Origin: Azolla caroliniana
Taxonomy: Eukaryota > Polypodiophyta
NCBI GenBank assembly: GCA_043228905.1
Contig: JBHGNT010000004.1
Location: 24,428,001-24,492,000, forward strand
Direction: 5' to 3'
Length of the DNA: 64,000 nt
In this document: positions 31,131 through 44,840 of the stretch, in pieces
Layout: each line of letters begins with the position of its first letter
How positions within the stretch are numbered: the first letter of the stretch is position 1
Made by a program: the position numbers and the translations under genes
Notes under the pieces: generated by a model
Told to the model about the DNA's origin: nothing
What the model saw: only the letters and a program-made list of their open reading frames with translations
The model's database searches: none

Positions 31131-34100
31131 GCTTATGTACACACAAAAATTCTCATTGTTGTGACAAAATTGCCCCAAAATATACATTCGAGCGACTCCT
31201 TGCGGAGAAAATGATAAATAATCTAATTCCATTTTTTTACCACTATGCATGAACTACGAAATCCACAAGCATTTTTTGTTTTTTTAACAAGATAATTGTT
31301 AATATATATCATATCACTTAGGATTCATAGGATTTGCTATCATTGCAAACAAGACTTTTGAAAGCAATAGATTGCATCTTTACAACGATGGAAGGAGAAA
31401 AAGATACATTTCATATTTGACATGTCACATCTATAGATGCCGCTTCTATTGATAATTTATAACTATATTTTCTATTGATAATTTTCACAGTGTCTCTTGT
31501 GGTAAATATCGTTTTAATGAAGATATGATTTCTTATTGGATAATTGAAACATCACAGTCAAATCCCATTCTAGGTGGTATCACAATAAAATTATTTCAAT
31601 AATACAACATTAAGTATACAAACACATAAGCTACCTTATCCAAATCCCTATAAAAATAGAAGTGGTGTCACCAAAGAAAAGTGGATTCCAAGTTTTTGAG
31701 GAACAAGGATACTCTCTAGTGAAAAAAATTGAAGATAGTGGTGTTACTAGAGAATAACTTGTTTCCCAAAACAAAACATGTCACCTGACTTGAATTAAAG
31801 TTTATGTGACACTATTAGTTGTAGGAAAAGGAAGAGGTATCGCATGAAGCATGCGTGATTCAATGCTCTTTCAATTCGATTACAAAGGAAAATTATATGT
31901 ATATCTTTGTATAATGCTTATTGAATCATGCCATCTTTTAAACATCGTACACTTGATTTTGACCCAACATGTATATAATTTTCATATTACAACTATAGTT
32001 TCTGAGACAATCACCATAAATGAAAGATCATAGTCGGATTTGTACATATTACAATTTTCATTTTTCGTACATCTATCAATAAATTGGACCAACTAGTATG
32101 GGAGATGCATTTATTCATGAATAGACAATGTTTTCCCTTTCATTAGGAAAAATGTAAATTTTATTAAACTAGTTTATAGGATAAATTTGTGGTAGTGTAA
32201 TTTAACGATTGCAACTTTACACCTTCATTTGCTTCAGACTTGGGCCAATAAGTAAATATATTGGATCAAATTAGAGAGGTAATTTAAATCTAGTCATGTT
32301 ATGTTATACTATAACATTACGCATGGGTCTATTAGAAAAAAATTATTATTTATTTTGTTGCTTGCTTCAATTGAAACAATATACCTTTGGTTGCACCATA
32401 ATAATCATATATTTACAATATTTATGTATTTTGTGTTGAGAAATGCATGTAGAATTGTCAATCCATATGTTGAAAGCAAGAATGATAGAGGACCATTCAC
32501 TCTAAACCTAGAAGAATTCGATGAAATCCAACAAGCTTTATCCATGGAAGCTTTAGTCATTTATTAAATTCAACAAAGCATGACCACTTGTAGAATGCAA
32601 ATTGTTTGTTTGTGATCCCTCATACAATGATGATCAAGATGGTGTGAAAACATTGGATTCCGAAAGAAGTCAAGGAGTACAAAGAAAGACAAATGGATCT
32701 TGTAGGAAAATCTTCCCAAGACCAGTTTAATCCATCAACAAATCTGACACTAGTGTTCTACGAAGATCTGATTAGTGACATCAAATGAAGCGAACATTGT
32801 CTTCCATCAACCAAGCCCAAAAATGGAACATAAGGAAAATTTATAGTTCACCCATTGAACCATTCCCCATGGATTTTTTGGTGGTAAAGAATATCACTAT
32901 CAAGGATCAACATTGATTGTTTGATGATTTGGTGGAGAAGTTATAGATCAACAATGAACAATTAAAGGAGACATGAGTTTCACTTGGAAGAGTATATTAG
33001 AAATTCTGATTGTTAAGAACCTTGTAAAGAGCTCATGTATATATTTGATAATGGCACTCTCCATGAGACTTGAGAAATACGTTACACAACATTATCATGT
33101 TAATCATTGAGGCAAGCAAACAATACTGACCATGAAATAGTGGCTCTATGAGGACAATTGAGCCAACTATAGGTAGAGGGTGATTAGACAATCATTCCAA
33201 GAGGTAGAGGAGTGGGCCATAAGAGAAATATAGAAATATGGATTGTGTTTAAATTTCTTCATAAAGATTATCAAACAAAATCCAACAATTAGAGAAACAT
33301 GACAACTCCTAAAATTGGACAAATTTGGGTGAACACTTTTCTCAATAAGACAAAGGAAGAGAGGCCATGAGCCATAAGGTGAACTAAAGAGCTTATCTAA
33401 GTTTCTCAACAATGTTGTTGGCCTAAATCAAACTTTAAATTTGAAGAAAATCGTGTGAACTTAAGTGATCATTTAGAAAATTTTCAATTGTGTAGTGGGT
33501 AGCTTTGAATAACATACCCCCACTTGGAGGGAAATATTAACGAGTTCGCTCCGTTGCACTTGTCCTATGAGTTGGCAAATGTCTTGCTAAGAGAATTAGG
33601 CTATTTGGAAATGATCTATTGTTAGTTAACCACTATAATCAGTAACATGTAATTAGTAATTAGAAATTCAAGTTTTAATATATTTGGTTAAAAGCAAGCG
33701 AGGTTGTGTAACTAACCAAAAGTTTGATACAAAAAGCTCTAGGAAAGAGATAATCTCCAAATAATTGATAATAAATAAACAAAGGTCAAGGTTATATTTG
33801 TTTGCAACTCATTTTCATGATTCATGCAGTGGCACCCTTATTCCTTAATTTTTTTAGTCTATGACCTTTGTTTCTCTCTTCCCTTGTTTTCTTTCTCTTT
33901 ATTATGAAGTGGGGGTATTTCTCTTTCTTTGTCTTCCTTTGTTTTTATGCCTCCTCCTTGTTTCTCTTTCTTTGTTTTCTTTCCCATTATTGTTTTGCTC
34001 CCTTCCTTGGTTTTTCATTATTGCCCCTTCCCATTTGTCTCTCTTTCTCGATTAACCGTTCCCTCATTTTAGATGATGAATCCTACTCATAAAAATCGAG

Positions 34101-34308
34101 GCAACGACCAATAATACGCTGACAAAGGCAAGCACCCAATAAAGGTGGAGAGTTTGTCAACATCATTCAACCTTCTTCACAACATAGGATTTTTGGTTTG
34201 AGCTTTCTCATGCATAGTTTTTGTAGCTCTAACGTGGCAAATTTCGACCATGTTAGATATGTATGATTTGGTTCACCAAGGATTTCGACCAATAGACCTT
34301 ACTATTGA
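31131..34308. other. AT-rich region without recognised genes
   Basis: No domain recognised on either strand. Short open frames at 32301-32567 and 33861-34092 are compositionally biased and not supported as genes. The right end borders the Gypsy-C LTR. Confidence 0.45.
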
Positions 34309-34763
34309 TGTTAGAGTTATGATCTAATGTAAGCATATGATAAGGATAAAAGATAGATAAATAAGAAAGGAGCGACAGAAAGAAGGGTGCTGATCCACCC
34401 GACCACCCCCAAGTGAAGGGATCGAGATGGACTCAAGCCTCGATCGGTGTCCCATACCACCGTTGTGGCGTCGAGTTGTACCTCGTGCTGGCGCACTCGT
34501 TACAAGAGTTGACCCACCACAATGTCAGAGTCTCGACGTAGTCGATAATGTGTCAAATGAGGGTAGCTAGGCCTCATATTTATAACCAGACCTAAGGCCC
34601 CCAAGCAAGTTCACACTTGGCCTAATGGGTTGTCTCAATCCCGAGGATTAAAAGTAATCCTCCCCTTCTTTACACTCTCGTTTAACCCTCACACTTTATT
34701 CACGTGTATATAATACTACGGTAAATTCTCACCATGGGATATTATATGGTCATGCCTGTAACA
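34309..34763 (-). repeat. Gypsy-C 3' LTR
   Basis: 455 bp with ends TGTTA...TAACA. A purine tract (AAAGAGGGGCAGTA on the minus strand) abuts it at 34764-34778. It is homologous to the LTR at 53700-54155. Confidence 0.88.
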
Positions 34764-34778
34764 TACTGCCCCTCTTTA

Positions 34779-35818
34779 AAAGATTGCACTCTTGCAATGG
34801 AAAGTTAGGGAAGTTAGTTCTAAGAGTATTTTGATGTTCCCATGTGGCATCTTTTATAGACTTATCCATCCATTTAATTTTAAATTCTCGGATTATTTTA
34901 GAACACAATTTTTTTGTTTTAACATCGAGAATTCTTTCAGGTACATGTGGTTTAGAAGATAATTCTTCAGAAGTAACCGGAGTTTTAGTTGTCACTGTAT
35001 TGTCGCCAGAACAAGGAAGTTCTTTTAGACAACTTACATGAAAATCTGGATGGATTTCAACGTCATCAGGAAGAGCAAGAAGATAGGCTGATGAACCAAT
35101 GCGTTTGAGGACTATAAAACGTCCACAAAACCGTGGGGCTAACTTAGCGCACTTACTCGCAGACAATGTCTTAGAATTGTGAGGTACACGTAAAAATACT
35201 TTCTGTCCAGGGTTGAATACACGAGGTTGCCTATTATGATCAGCATAAGAACACGCTCTATCTTGACTTGTTTTTATATTATCTCGTGCAATATGCAGCA
35301 TATCTTGCATATCCTGAAGAAAGTTTTGCGTACTTCGCAACTCATCATGATGTATATTAACATCAATCGGGGCTCGTGGCTGAAAACCATACATCAACAT
35401 AAAAGGACTATATCTCGTCGACGCATGCTTGGAGCTGTTATAAGCAAACTCCAAAATTGGGAGATAACGTTCCCATTTTGTTGGTTTTGTACCAACATAT
35501 GCACAGAGCATGTCCTCAATAATTTGATTTACTCGTTCTGTCTATCCATCAGATTGAGGATGATTCGTGGAGATCATGCTCAATGTAGTTTCTAACTTCT
35601 TAAAGACTCGCATCCAAAAGTCGCTAGTAAACTTTGGATCTCGATCACTCATGATGTCCATCGGTAACCCATAAAAACGAAATAACTCGTCAACGAATTG
35701 GTAAGTCAATTCAGGAGCTGTTACCATGGTTTTAGTAGCAATAAATCTGGCCATTTTAGATAGTCGATCAACCACAACCCAAATGGCATTGTGGCCTTTT
35801 TGGGTGTGAGGAAGGCTA
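34779..35818 (-). pseudogene. Gypsy-C integrase C-terminal half and chromodomain
   Basis: The integrase core contains SDRDPKFTSDFW and NHPQSDG, with a stop (TAG at 35542, from CAG) where the next residue should be Gln of the QxERVNQ motif. A GPY/F-like barrel segment and a chromodomain (ILDVKTKKL ... KIKWMDKS ... ATWE) follow. The chromodomain identifies a chromovirus; such domains read histone marks and steer integration. Further damage occurs near the 3' end. The frame continues at 48412 beyond Copia-2. Confidence 0.85.
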
Positions 35819-36012
35819 TGTTGGGAATAAAGGGCCATCGTGCCTTTTATTAGTGCACGAGTGTGAACGCACTCGTAGCACACTTTTGAGTTGTATATAC
35901 ATAATATCTAAAAACCAAAAAAGAGGTACACTCTTTTGTACCCAAGACAACGCACATCTCTCTCTCTCCCTCTCTGTTTTTGACCTAAACCCTAATCCTC
36001 GTGCTGCCTTCA
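35819..36012 (+). repeat. Copia-2 5' LTR
   Basis: 194 bp. The 3' LTR differs mainly by a 14-bp expansion in the CT-rich stretch and a few transitions. Confidence 0.92.
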
Positions 36013-36015
36013 AAC

Positions 36016-36028
36016 TGGTATTAGAGCC
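36016..36028 (+). other. Copia-2 primer binding site (initiator tRNA-Met)
   Basis: TGGTATTAGAGCC, 3 bp inside the LTR. It differs from the consensus TGGTATCAGAGCC by one C to T transition. Confidence 0.9.
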
Positions 36029-36220
36029 AAGGTTTCGGGTTTTATGCAGAGAAAAGTTTAGGGTTTTCTGCAGAGCAGAGTTTAAGGTTTTCTGTAGAGC
36101 AGAGATTAGGGTTTTCTGTAGAGTAGAGATTAGGGTTTCTGTAGAGCAGAGTTTAGGGTTTCTGCAGAGCAGGTCACGTTTTCTGCAGTGCAGGTTTGGT
36201 CCTCCGTTTGGGCTAGAATC

Positions 36221-39200
36221 ATGACTAGTAGCACTGAAAGTAGCCACCTTATGCACATCAAGAAGCTTGAGGGTGCACATAACTTTGCAGTTTGGAAAAA
36301 GCAGTGCTACAACATCCTGCTGCAAAAGAAGCATGCAAAGCCTATAAAAGTCAAAGGGGTAAAGCCTATAGATATGGACGAAGATGATTGGCAAGAGTTG
36401 AATGAGCTTGCACGCTCGACTATTGAGTTGTCGATTTCTGATGCCGTGCTTTTTAATATCGAAGGTTTGGACTCCGCCTATTCTATATGGATTAGACTAG
36501 AGGAACTGTATGCCCAAAAGACGGCAGCTAGCAAAGTTTATTGGCTTAAGAAACTTATGGATTTGCGTATGACTGAGGGCACACCCATGTCAACTCACCT
36601 GAGTGAGTTCAATTCCATTTTCAGCCAGTTGATTGCCTTGAAATTCATCATTGATGATGAGTTTAAGGCCACGTTTTTACTTTGCACCTTGCCAGAAAGT
36701 TGGGATACTTTCAGGACTGCTATGAGCAATTCAAATGCGATGCTTCTTTATGCCGATGTAGAGAGTTCTCTACTCATGGAAGAGATGAGTCGGCAAAATA
36801 ATGCATCCAATAAGTCCTCTAGTGCGTTGCATATGAGGGGTAGGTCATAACAAAGAGGCAAATTTGATAGTTATGGCCGTAGTAAATCACGTGGTAAAGA
36901 TGTAGAATGCCATCATTGTGGCAAAAAGGGTCACTTTAAACGTGATTGTTTCAAATGGAAGAAAGAGAAAGGAAAGGGCAAGAAGATAGATGATTTCATA
37001 GAAGAAAAGAGAGACATTCAACCGAGGAAAGGCAATACTAAAAGTGAAGAGGTGAATGTAGTCACTCATGATAGTGATAGTGGAAATGATGTACTCTTTG
37101 TTTCATCATGCCATAGAGAACATGCTTTACTTGCAGATACGGATGGTGACATGCACACTTGGATACTCGATTCCGGTGGTTCTTTTCACGTCACCCCTCA
37201 TCGTGAGTGGTTTTCAGATTACATAGGGGGTCGACATGGTGTTGTCCATCTTGGGGACAACTATGCATGTGAAATTGCAGGTATTGGCATTGTGCAATTA
37301 CAGTTTCAGCATGGTTCTGCTTTCACACTTCAGCATGTACGACATGTACCTCAGCTCAAGAAGAGCTTGATTAGCATAGGACAACTAGATGATGATGGAT
37401 TTCACACAACCTTTGGTGATGGGAAATGGAAGATTTGTAAGGGATCTAGAGTTATTACCAAGGGTAGTAAAAGTGATACTTTGTATCCTCTCCATGTATC
37501 TAGTGTGAGTGACCATGTTGTTGCCATAACCGAGCAACCTAGTGTTTCTTTGTGGCATGGCCGGTTGGGACACATGAGTGAAACTGGTATGAAAGTACTT
37601 TCTCGTTTGGGTTACTTGCCGTGTCTTCGTTATGCTGATTTTGAACATTGTGATCATTGCATTTATGGTAAACATGTACAAACATCTCATAAAAAGTCTG
37701 TTTTGCTGAAGTCGTCCCCGCTTGAGTTAGTACATTTAGATGTATGTCAGATGCCAGGGCTATCATTAGGGGGAAAGAAATACTTAGTCACTTTTGTCGA
37801 TGATGCTACATGGAAGGTATGGGTTTACCCTATTCGTAGCAAGGATGAAGTGCTCGACAAATTTCGAACATTTTTGGCATTAGTTGAGAATCAAATTGAT
37901 AAGACACTTAAGTGTCTTCACTCTGACAATGGTGGGGAATATGTGTCCAAGGCTTTTCAAGCATTTTGTGACAGCAGAGGGATAAAGAGGGAACTCACTG
38001 CCCCTTATAATCCACCCCAAAATGGAGTTGCAAAGTGTATGAATAGGACTATTCAAGATAAGGTCCGTACTATGCTGTCTCATGCTGCATTACCCCATGG
38101 TTTTTGGGCAGAGGCTGTTATGATAGCTATTCACTTGATTAATCGGTCACCTAACAGGTCTTTGGGAAGGGGAATACCCCAAGAAGAGTGGTCGGGCAAG
38201 CCACCTTCATATGCTCACTTGAGAGTGTTTGGTTGTGAGGCTTTTGTGCACATTCGTAAAGAACAACGCAACAAACTTGAGCCAAAGTCCTGCAAATGTA
38301 TTTTCCTAGGATACGGTGACTAGGGTGAAATGGGGTATAGATTGTGGGATCTCGAGAAAAGAAAAATAGTACGCAGCAATGATGTTATCTTCCGGGAAAA
38401 TCGCACGCATAAACAACCCGAAAAGACTGAGGAAGTACGTAGGGTTGTATTCCGAGAAGAAATACCTTTTAGACAGGAAAATGTGCCCGCTGTACAACAG
38501 CAAACACCTGCTGTAAAATTACATGCAAATGCAGAAAATGAGGTTGGAAATGATCATCCAGTCTTTGCCAATAATGATGAGCCACCAAATGTGCAGGAAT
38601 AGCTAGAACAACAAGCTGTGAATGCTGATTTGCAGGCTGAAATGCCTGGACTGCAAATTGAAAATGATGATTTGCAGGCTCAACAGCTACCAAACAATGA
38701 GCATTGGGTTAGGAGATTGTCTAGAGTTACTAGACTGCCTGACAGATTTGTTCCTGATGCAAACAATGTGACTGATTATGTCATGGTAACTGATTGTGGC
38801 GAACCGACTTGCTTCAAGGAAGCAATGGACAGACAAGACAATAAGAAATGGTATAAAGCCATGTTGTCAGAGATGGAATCTCTTGAGAAAAATGATACTT
38901 GGGATTTGGTGCAATTGTCTAAAGGGCAGAAAACACTTCCATGCAAATTGGTTTATAAAATGAAGGTCATTTCTGATTCCTCGCCAAAGTACAAAGCAAG
39001 ATTGGTTGCAAAAGGATACAAGCAGGAATATGGAGTTGATTTTGATGAGATCTTCTCGCCTGTAGTCAAGATGACTACATTAAGAATCATTTTGGGCTTA
39101 GTTGCAGCTGAAGATATGGAGCTCATACAGATGGATGTGAAGACCGCCTTTTTACATGGCGATCTACATGAAGACATATATATGCAGCAACCTGAAGGTT

Positions 39201-39456
39201 TTGTCACTAAAGGCAAAGAGAAGATGGTTTGTAAGCTCAAAAGGAGTTTGTATGGGTTGAAACAAGCACCAAGAGAATGGTATCATAAATTTGATGCATT
39301 TATGCAGTTTCAAGGTTTTCGTAGAAGTCAAGTGGACCCATTGCTTGTACACCATGAAGGCAGGAGATGGCAGCCTGATTATCTTGGTTTTGTATGTTGA
39401 TGATATGTTGATTGTTGGCAAGGATGTTCATGCCTTGAATTCATTGAAGCAAAGCC
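36221..39456 (+). pseudogene. Copia-2 gag-pol, first part: gag, protease, integrase, RT
   Basis: The frame opens with ATG at 36221. Domains are a copia gag (KLEGAHNFAVWKKQ), CCHC knuckle CHHCGKKGHFKRDC, protease DSGGS, pre-integrase LWHGRLGHMS, integrase core (DVCQM, SDNGGEY) and RT with the start of the palm (DVKTAFLHGDL). In-frame stops are at 36848 (TAA), 38321 (TAG) and 38600 (TAG). An extra base near 39347 shifts the frame just before YVDD. The integrase catalytic Glu is replaced: the family motif NGVAERMNRT reads NGVAKCMNRT. The frame is then cut by a solo LTR. Confidence 0.92.
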
Positions 39457-40159
39457 TGTTAGGAAATAGGTCCCTCTGGATGGGAAGTGAGAAGAACAGT
39501 GTTGATGAGCAAACTCGGCCGAGGCCGAAACTGGATGTGGAGTACCCGACAACGGAAAACCCAGTGAGATCCGGATGTGGAGTACCCGACAATGGAGGAC
39601 CCGGTGAGAACCGGATGACGAGTACCCGGCAAGGAAGGCCTGGTGAGAACCGGATGACGAGTGGCCGGCAAGAGCCGGATGATGCAGGCCCGGTGAGGAG
39701 TGCTCACTGGATGAAGGGACATATTCGTAAATATGTTTCTGAGAGTCCATTGGGGCTATATTTGTAAGTAGCCAAAAAGTCATATTAGTATAAATATGAC
39801 TTAGGGCAAACTTAGTGTAGGAGAGTTGTCATTTTTGTTGGTGCAAGATTTGAGTGAGTAACTGTGTACAGAGAGAGAGAGAGAGGAAGAGGTCATTGAC
39901 TCTGTTGTAACCGCCGCCTGTGGCGAAGATAGCAAACCCGAGGTCGTTGCCTCGATGCTTTACTGTTGTACATTGTGATATAGTGATAGTTTGCAGTCTG
40001 TGGGCTGCCGTGGTTTTTTCCCTAGTTTGGGTTTTTCCACGTTAACATCCTGTGTACTCTTCTCTTCACTGTGTCGTGCGTTCATTACCCGTTTTCTGTG
40101 TTTGATCCTAGGCTCGGTTGTAGCCGAGCGTTGTTCATCGGGAGCGTGTATTCTTGTCA
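39457..40159 (+). mobile_element. Solo LTR of a Copia-1-related family
   Basis: 703 bp, TGTTAGGAAAT...TTCTTGTCA, flanked by perfect AAGCC (39452-39456 and 40160-40164). It aligns with the Copia-1 LTR, sharing the CTCCGG-rich repeat block, the GA tract, the GCCGCCTGTGGCGAAGAT segment and the end region. No internal sequence remains, as expected after LTR-LTR recombination. Confidence 0.93.
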
Positions 40160-40623
40160 AAGCCTTCATGGCAGCTTTGATATGAAGGATCTTGGTGATG
40201 CAAATCACATCCTTGGCATGCGAATACTCCGAAACCGATCGAAAGGGGTACTCTTTCTATCTCAGCAGGAGTATATCTCTAAGGTTTTGTAGCGTTTCAA
40301 TATGGAGGGGGGGAAAACAATTGGGGTTCCATTGCCTCCATATTTGAAACTCTGTGCAGAAGACAACCCTACATCTGATGATGAGAAGGCTGAAATGGCT
40401 AAGGTTCCATATGCTTTTGCCATTGGCAGTTTGATATATGCGATGGTTGCTACACGCGCTGATATTGCCTTTGCAGTGGGAGTGGTTAGTAGGTATATGG
40501 CAAATCTCGGCAAAAAGCATTGGGAAGCGGTGAAAGGTATTATGAGATACCTCAAAGGCACAAAGGACTTGTGTATTTGCTTTGGAAAGCAAAAGGCATC
40601 TGTCGTTGGTTTTATGGATGCGG
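40160..40623 (+). pseudogene. Copia-2 pol, middle part: end of RT and start of RNase H
   Basis: Resumes after the solo LTR and its AAGCC duplication with GSFDMKDLGDANHILGM, then a stop at 40290 (TAG, Gln or Trp expected), PYAFAIGSLIYAM and RYLKGTKD, and the beginning of RNase H. Cut by Gypsy-B at VGFMDA. Confidence 0.9.
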
Positions 40624-41273
40624 TGTTGCGTTGCTACGCGCGTGCGTGGAGAAATGAGGCGGGACCACCGGGGTCTTGAACCGAAGAGCAGGTGATAGGA
40701 GGGGAAAGAGAAAGAGAGAGACGACCGGTTACGTATGAGCAAAGAAACACAGGGGCACGGCCCGTCAACGCAGAAAACACGAATGGACACAGAGACAGAG
40801 AGACACGAATGTTTGTATATTAACAAATGACACAAAACAACAGAGCACGTGAGCGGTTACAACCGAATAGGCCGGCGAACAGATGCTGATGCTTGTTCGT
40901 CTGCGCACGAAAGGGGATAGGATGAAGGTGCTGCCGGAAGCACACGGGCGTTCCTCGAAGCAGCGCGAGCCTCCCGAAATCCTGCAGAGAAGAGCGATGG
41001 AGAATGAACAGAGGAGAAGCGTTCGGTTACAGTTCGACAACACTTCGTCCTCCTCAATGCGCAATCCCTTCTCCCCTGTGTCTCCCTCTCTTTTATAGCT
41101 TCAGGAAGGGAGCCGTCTCCCTCATTTACTTCCTACCTACCGAATCTAACTACCCCCGGATATGCCTATGTACCTAATTCCCTATTATATACATTAAAGG
41201 GCGTGCACGCGTGAAGAGCCGGTTCACGCGCGCTATACACCGATTGCGCTAAGGGACGGTTTTCTTCACGACA
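40624..41273 (-). repeat. Gypsy-B 3' LTR
   Basis: 650 bp, ends TGTTGCG and CACGACA. Compared by eye with the partner LTR there are about 22 differences, all but one transitions. Confidence 0.93.
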
Positions 41274-44200
41274 TCCGCCCCCACCTAACCGTGCATCCAC
41301 CGGTATTGGCCAAAATTGTGCTCTGGTTGGAGAAAACCGGTCCGAGTTCCGGTTCTTCGTCCATCGGTTCGTCCTCCGTTTCGGACTGTTCGTCGTCGTT
41401 GTCCAGGCCTCTTAGATCCGGTTCGCCGTCGTGGCGCTTCTTGAACGCTTTGATCCGCTTCCCTGCTACCGGTATCGCCATCCTCGTACCGTCGAGTTCC
41501 GCCAGGTGATACGTCCCGTTGTCGTTGGCGCTCGTTACCACGTAAGGCCCGAACCACCGCTTTGCAAACTTCCGTGTTGCCCGGTGCTGGTTGTCGAGGC
41601 TGCTGTCGTAGACTAGCACCCAGTCTCCTTCCTCGATTTTCTTTGGTCGGAGCTGGTGGGTTCGGTCGAACCGGGCTTTGTTCCTCATCCTCGCCATCCG
41701 AAGTCTCTCCGCTGCTCGTTCCACGTCCTCTGGCCTCCGCTCGAGCTGCCGTATACGCATCGCTAGCAGTTCTTCCCGGCTCATCTCGTCTCTCCAGTCC
41801 ACTGTCGCCCAAGAGGAGATTGTCCGTTCCATCGGCATGATCGGCTTCTGTCCGAACATGAGCTCTGACGGCATGATCCCGGTTACCGAACTGTGTGTTG
41901 TCCTGTCCGCCCACAAGGCATAAGGTAACAGTCGTGGCCAGTTCCCGACTTGGCCTCCGCATGCCCGGACTAATGCTTTGACGATCGGTCCGTGTCCGCG
42001 CTCCACCTTCCCGTTCGCCTCCGGATTGTACGCTGTGGTGAGCGAGAGCTTGACCCCTAACCGGTCGAACAACTCCTCGGCCTCTTCGGCGTCCAACTCC
42101 CCGCGGTCAGCCACGATCTTCCCGACGCACCCGTACCGGCATATCACGTCCTCGATCAGGAACCGACACACAGCCGCGGTCGTTTTGTTCTGCAGGGCTC
42201 GGCCTTCCACCTGGTTCGTCAGGTCCTCCCGGGCCAGCACCAGATATCGCATCTGCCCTACGCCCATCGGCATCGTCACCAAATCTACCATCCATTTGAA
42301 GTTGATGACTGGAGGGTATGTAGGGTGAAGCTCGTCCCGATGTCGGACTATGGAGTGTATCTGACAGCTCTCACAAGTCGTCACGAACCGATGTACGTCC
42401 CGGTACGGTCTCGGCCACCGGTACTTCCCCTTTAGTTTCTCGAACGTGGGCCACGTTCCACGGTGTCCAGCCCAGGGGCTGTCGTGGTAGGCCTTCAGTA
42501 ACTCCTCCTGTTCCTCCATCGCCACTACTTGGAGCGGGATGCCGTTTCTCTTCTTCGGGTGCTTCCACAAGTATCCGTCTCGGAGAAAGAATCGGTACGC
42601 TTTCATCCGGATCCGGTTGGCCTCGTCCTTTGTCCATGACGCGTCCGACGTCATCGTCCTTAAGAATCCTCCAATCTGCAGCCACTCCCCATCGTACTTG
42701 CTCTCGTTAAAATCGTTAAGCGCCGGAGTGCTCCCCCCCTCGGTTGTTACGTAAGCCGCCTCGAAGAAGTCCACGCCGACTTCCTCGTCCTCCGAAACCA
42801 TGCCGCCCTCGTCGTCGAATTGCGCCCTCGAAAGCATGTCGGCCATGGCATTGTCTTTCCCGGAAATGTGTCGTATTTCCGGATCTAGGGACTTGATGTA
42901 CACTATCCACCTGAGCATTGCCAGGTCCGGGGTTGCGCATCCAGAAACCATGCCCAGAATCGGCAAGCAGTCCGTCTCGATAATCACCTCCGTCCTGATC
43001 AGATAGTCTTTATTGGCCTTCACCGCCGAAACGATACCCCAGAGTTCGCGTTTAACCTGGGCGTATCCTCGCTGTCGCTCGCTGAGGACCTTCGCACCGA
43101 ACCGGATTGGGAACCGAATGCCGTCCTCATCTTCTTGGTTGACAACCCATCCGATCCCGGTTGGACTCGTATCTACCGTTATGTAGATGGGAGTGCCTTT
43201 CTCGTAGACAGCCTTCCGGAGTGCCGGAGCTGCAGCAAGAGCCTCCTTCATCTTTCGGACCGACTCCGTATGCTCGTCTCGCCACTCGAATTTTCGCCCC
43301 TTTTTCAGCAACCCGTAAGGCGGCTCGGCAACATGGGCGTAATGCGGGATCCATATGTGGTAGAACGCGCATGCTCCCAAGAACCTCCGTACCTCCGTGA
43401 CCGAGTTACAGTCGGGCTTCATTGCGGAGATGGCTTCCACCTTAGCCGGAGACGGTTTCCGGCCATACAGTCCGCATAGATGTCCGACGACCATGATCTC
43501 TGATTGCCCGAAGGCCGATTTCTCCCGGGAGAAGGTGAGCCTCGCATCCTCTAGCCTCTGCAGCACCCTCTCGCAGTCGTCAATGTGTGTCGCCACGAAT
43601 TTCCGGCATTCGTCCGGTCCGATCGTTTCGTCCTTTTCCTCCACCGGACATCCCTTGATCGGGATGTCGTCCAAGAATGGCATGGTGATGTCCGGGATAC
43701 AATCCCTCAACACCTTGTTCATCGCATTCACCATGTGGGCCACCGAGTTCGTCCCTCCTTGTGGCAGGGTACACATCCGCACTAGGCCGAGTGGAGTCCG
43801 CATCGTCGTAATGTCTCTGCTCTCTACGGCTAGTTGGAACTGATCATACCCCGAGTACAGATCACCGACCAAGTAGATCGACCTTCCGGTGAAGGCCTCT
43901 GCGAACTCGTTTATCGTTGGTCCGATTCCTGCGTTCCGAATGGTCACTCTGTTGACTGGTTGCAGGTCTTGAATGAAGCGCAACGTCCCGTTCTTCTTCG
44001 GTACAGTAAACCACCGGTTCGAGTACGGGGTGCTCGACGGTTCGAGGATGCCCATATCGACTTTTTGCCTCAACAGCTCCATCAGCTCCGGGATGTGAGC
44101 TCTCGGTACCGGAATTGGTTTGAGATTCCACGGCACATGCGGTACCGTGAATATCACCATCGGCTTCACGACTGTCGGGTCTACGCACCCGATCTCTCCC

Positions 44201-44830
44201 GGTGAGAATGCGAAGGCTTTCCCGTGCCTTCCGAGTATTCTCCGAAACCGGTCTTCTTCCGCCGGCAGTAGGAACCCGCCCCCGCCGATTTTGAGCTCCC
44301 GTAGCATTCTGTCGATGAAGGTGTGTCCTATGCAGGCCGGATCTCGTAAACTGGGGTCCGACGCGACCCCCTTGATTCGCAACTCGCTGCCCTCTGGTAA
44401 GGGTGCCGCGACTGGCCTTACCTTTCGGTCCACAGTCTTGTACTTCGTGTTAACCCGGGCCGTCCGATCCGACTCGAGCCCTCGACTGATGTCCGCGATG
44501 ACTTCGTACATCTCTTCTGAACAAACCGGTATCGTCCGGTCCTCTTTAAGGCCCTCTCCGACCACCTCTTGCAGTACTCCCAAGGTATCGTCGAAGGAGA
44601 CCGCCTCCACGGCTCCGTTGATTTCTTCGCTGGGCCCGAGAACTCCGCACGCCCGAAGTCACTCCTCCGCCCTTGTCTTTTCTCGGCCAACGACGCCGAC
44701 TATCGTACACTCTCCGTTGTCGGAGAAACAAAACTTCCTACTTATGGTACAAGGATTCTTCGGTTTCGCCTCTATCGTACATTTGTGGGGTTTTCCCAGA
44801 GCATCCGGACTGTCGTGGCCCCACGCCTTG
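41266..44830 (-). pseudogene. Gypsy-B pol: RT, RNase H, integrase (nearly intact)
   Basis: The ORF from the Met at 44610 to 41266 is 1114 codons without interruption. It holds RT (SNRWFTVPKKNGTLRF, FLDD), RNase H (VDTSPTGIGW), integrase zinc region (CESC), core D, D and E (MVDLV, ADRGE, KVERGH) and WFGPY. Upstream the same frame is open as far as 45474 but for a TGA at 44656-44658, probably a CGA codon before deamination. So one base change plus the gag frameshift are the main defects. Loss of function is likely but recent. Confidence 0.88.
41274..41287 (-). other. Gypsy-B polypurine tract
   Basis: On the minus strand a GGTGGGGGCGGA run adjoins the 3' LTR. Confidence 0.8.
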
Positions 44831-44840
44831 ACAACCCTCT

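Noticed and set aside
33861-34092. Phe/Leu/Ser-rich frame that looks like a membrane peptide
   Set aside because: A pyrimidine-rich stretch read in two overlapping frames. No supporting signals.
35981-36210. TTAGGGTTTTCTG repeats in the Copia-2 leader as telomere sequence
   Set aside because: They are an irregular repeat of the retrotransposon leader (AGAGCAGAG plus TTTAGGGTTT), not a tandem telomere array.
41285-41962. Alternative long frames within Gypsy-B (also 44659-45474 upstream part)
   Set aside because: GC-rich sequence leaves spurious open frames. The real frames match Gypsy-A proteins.
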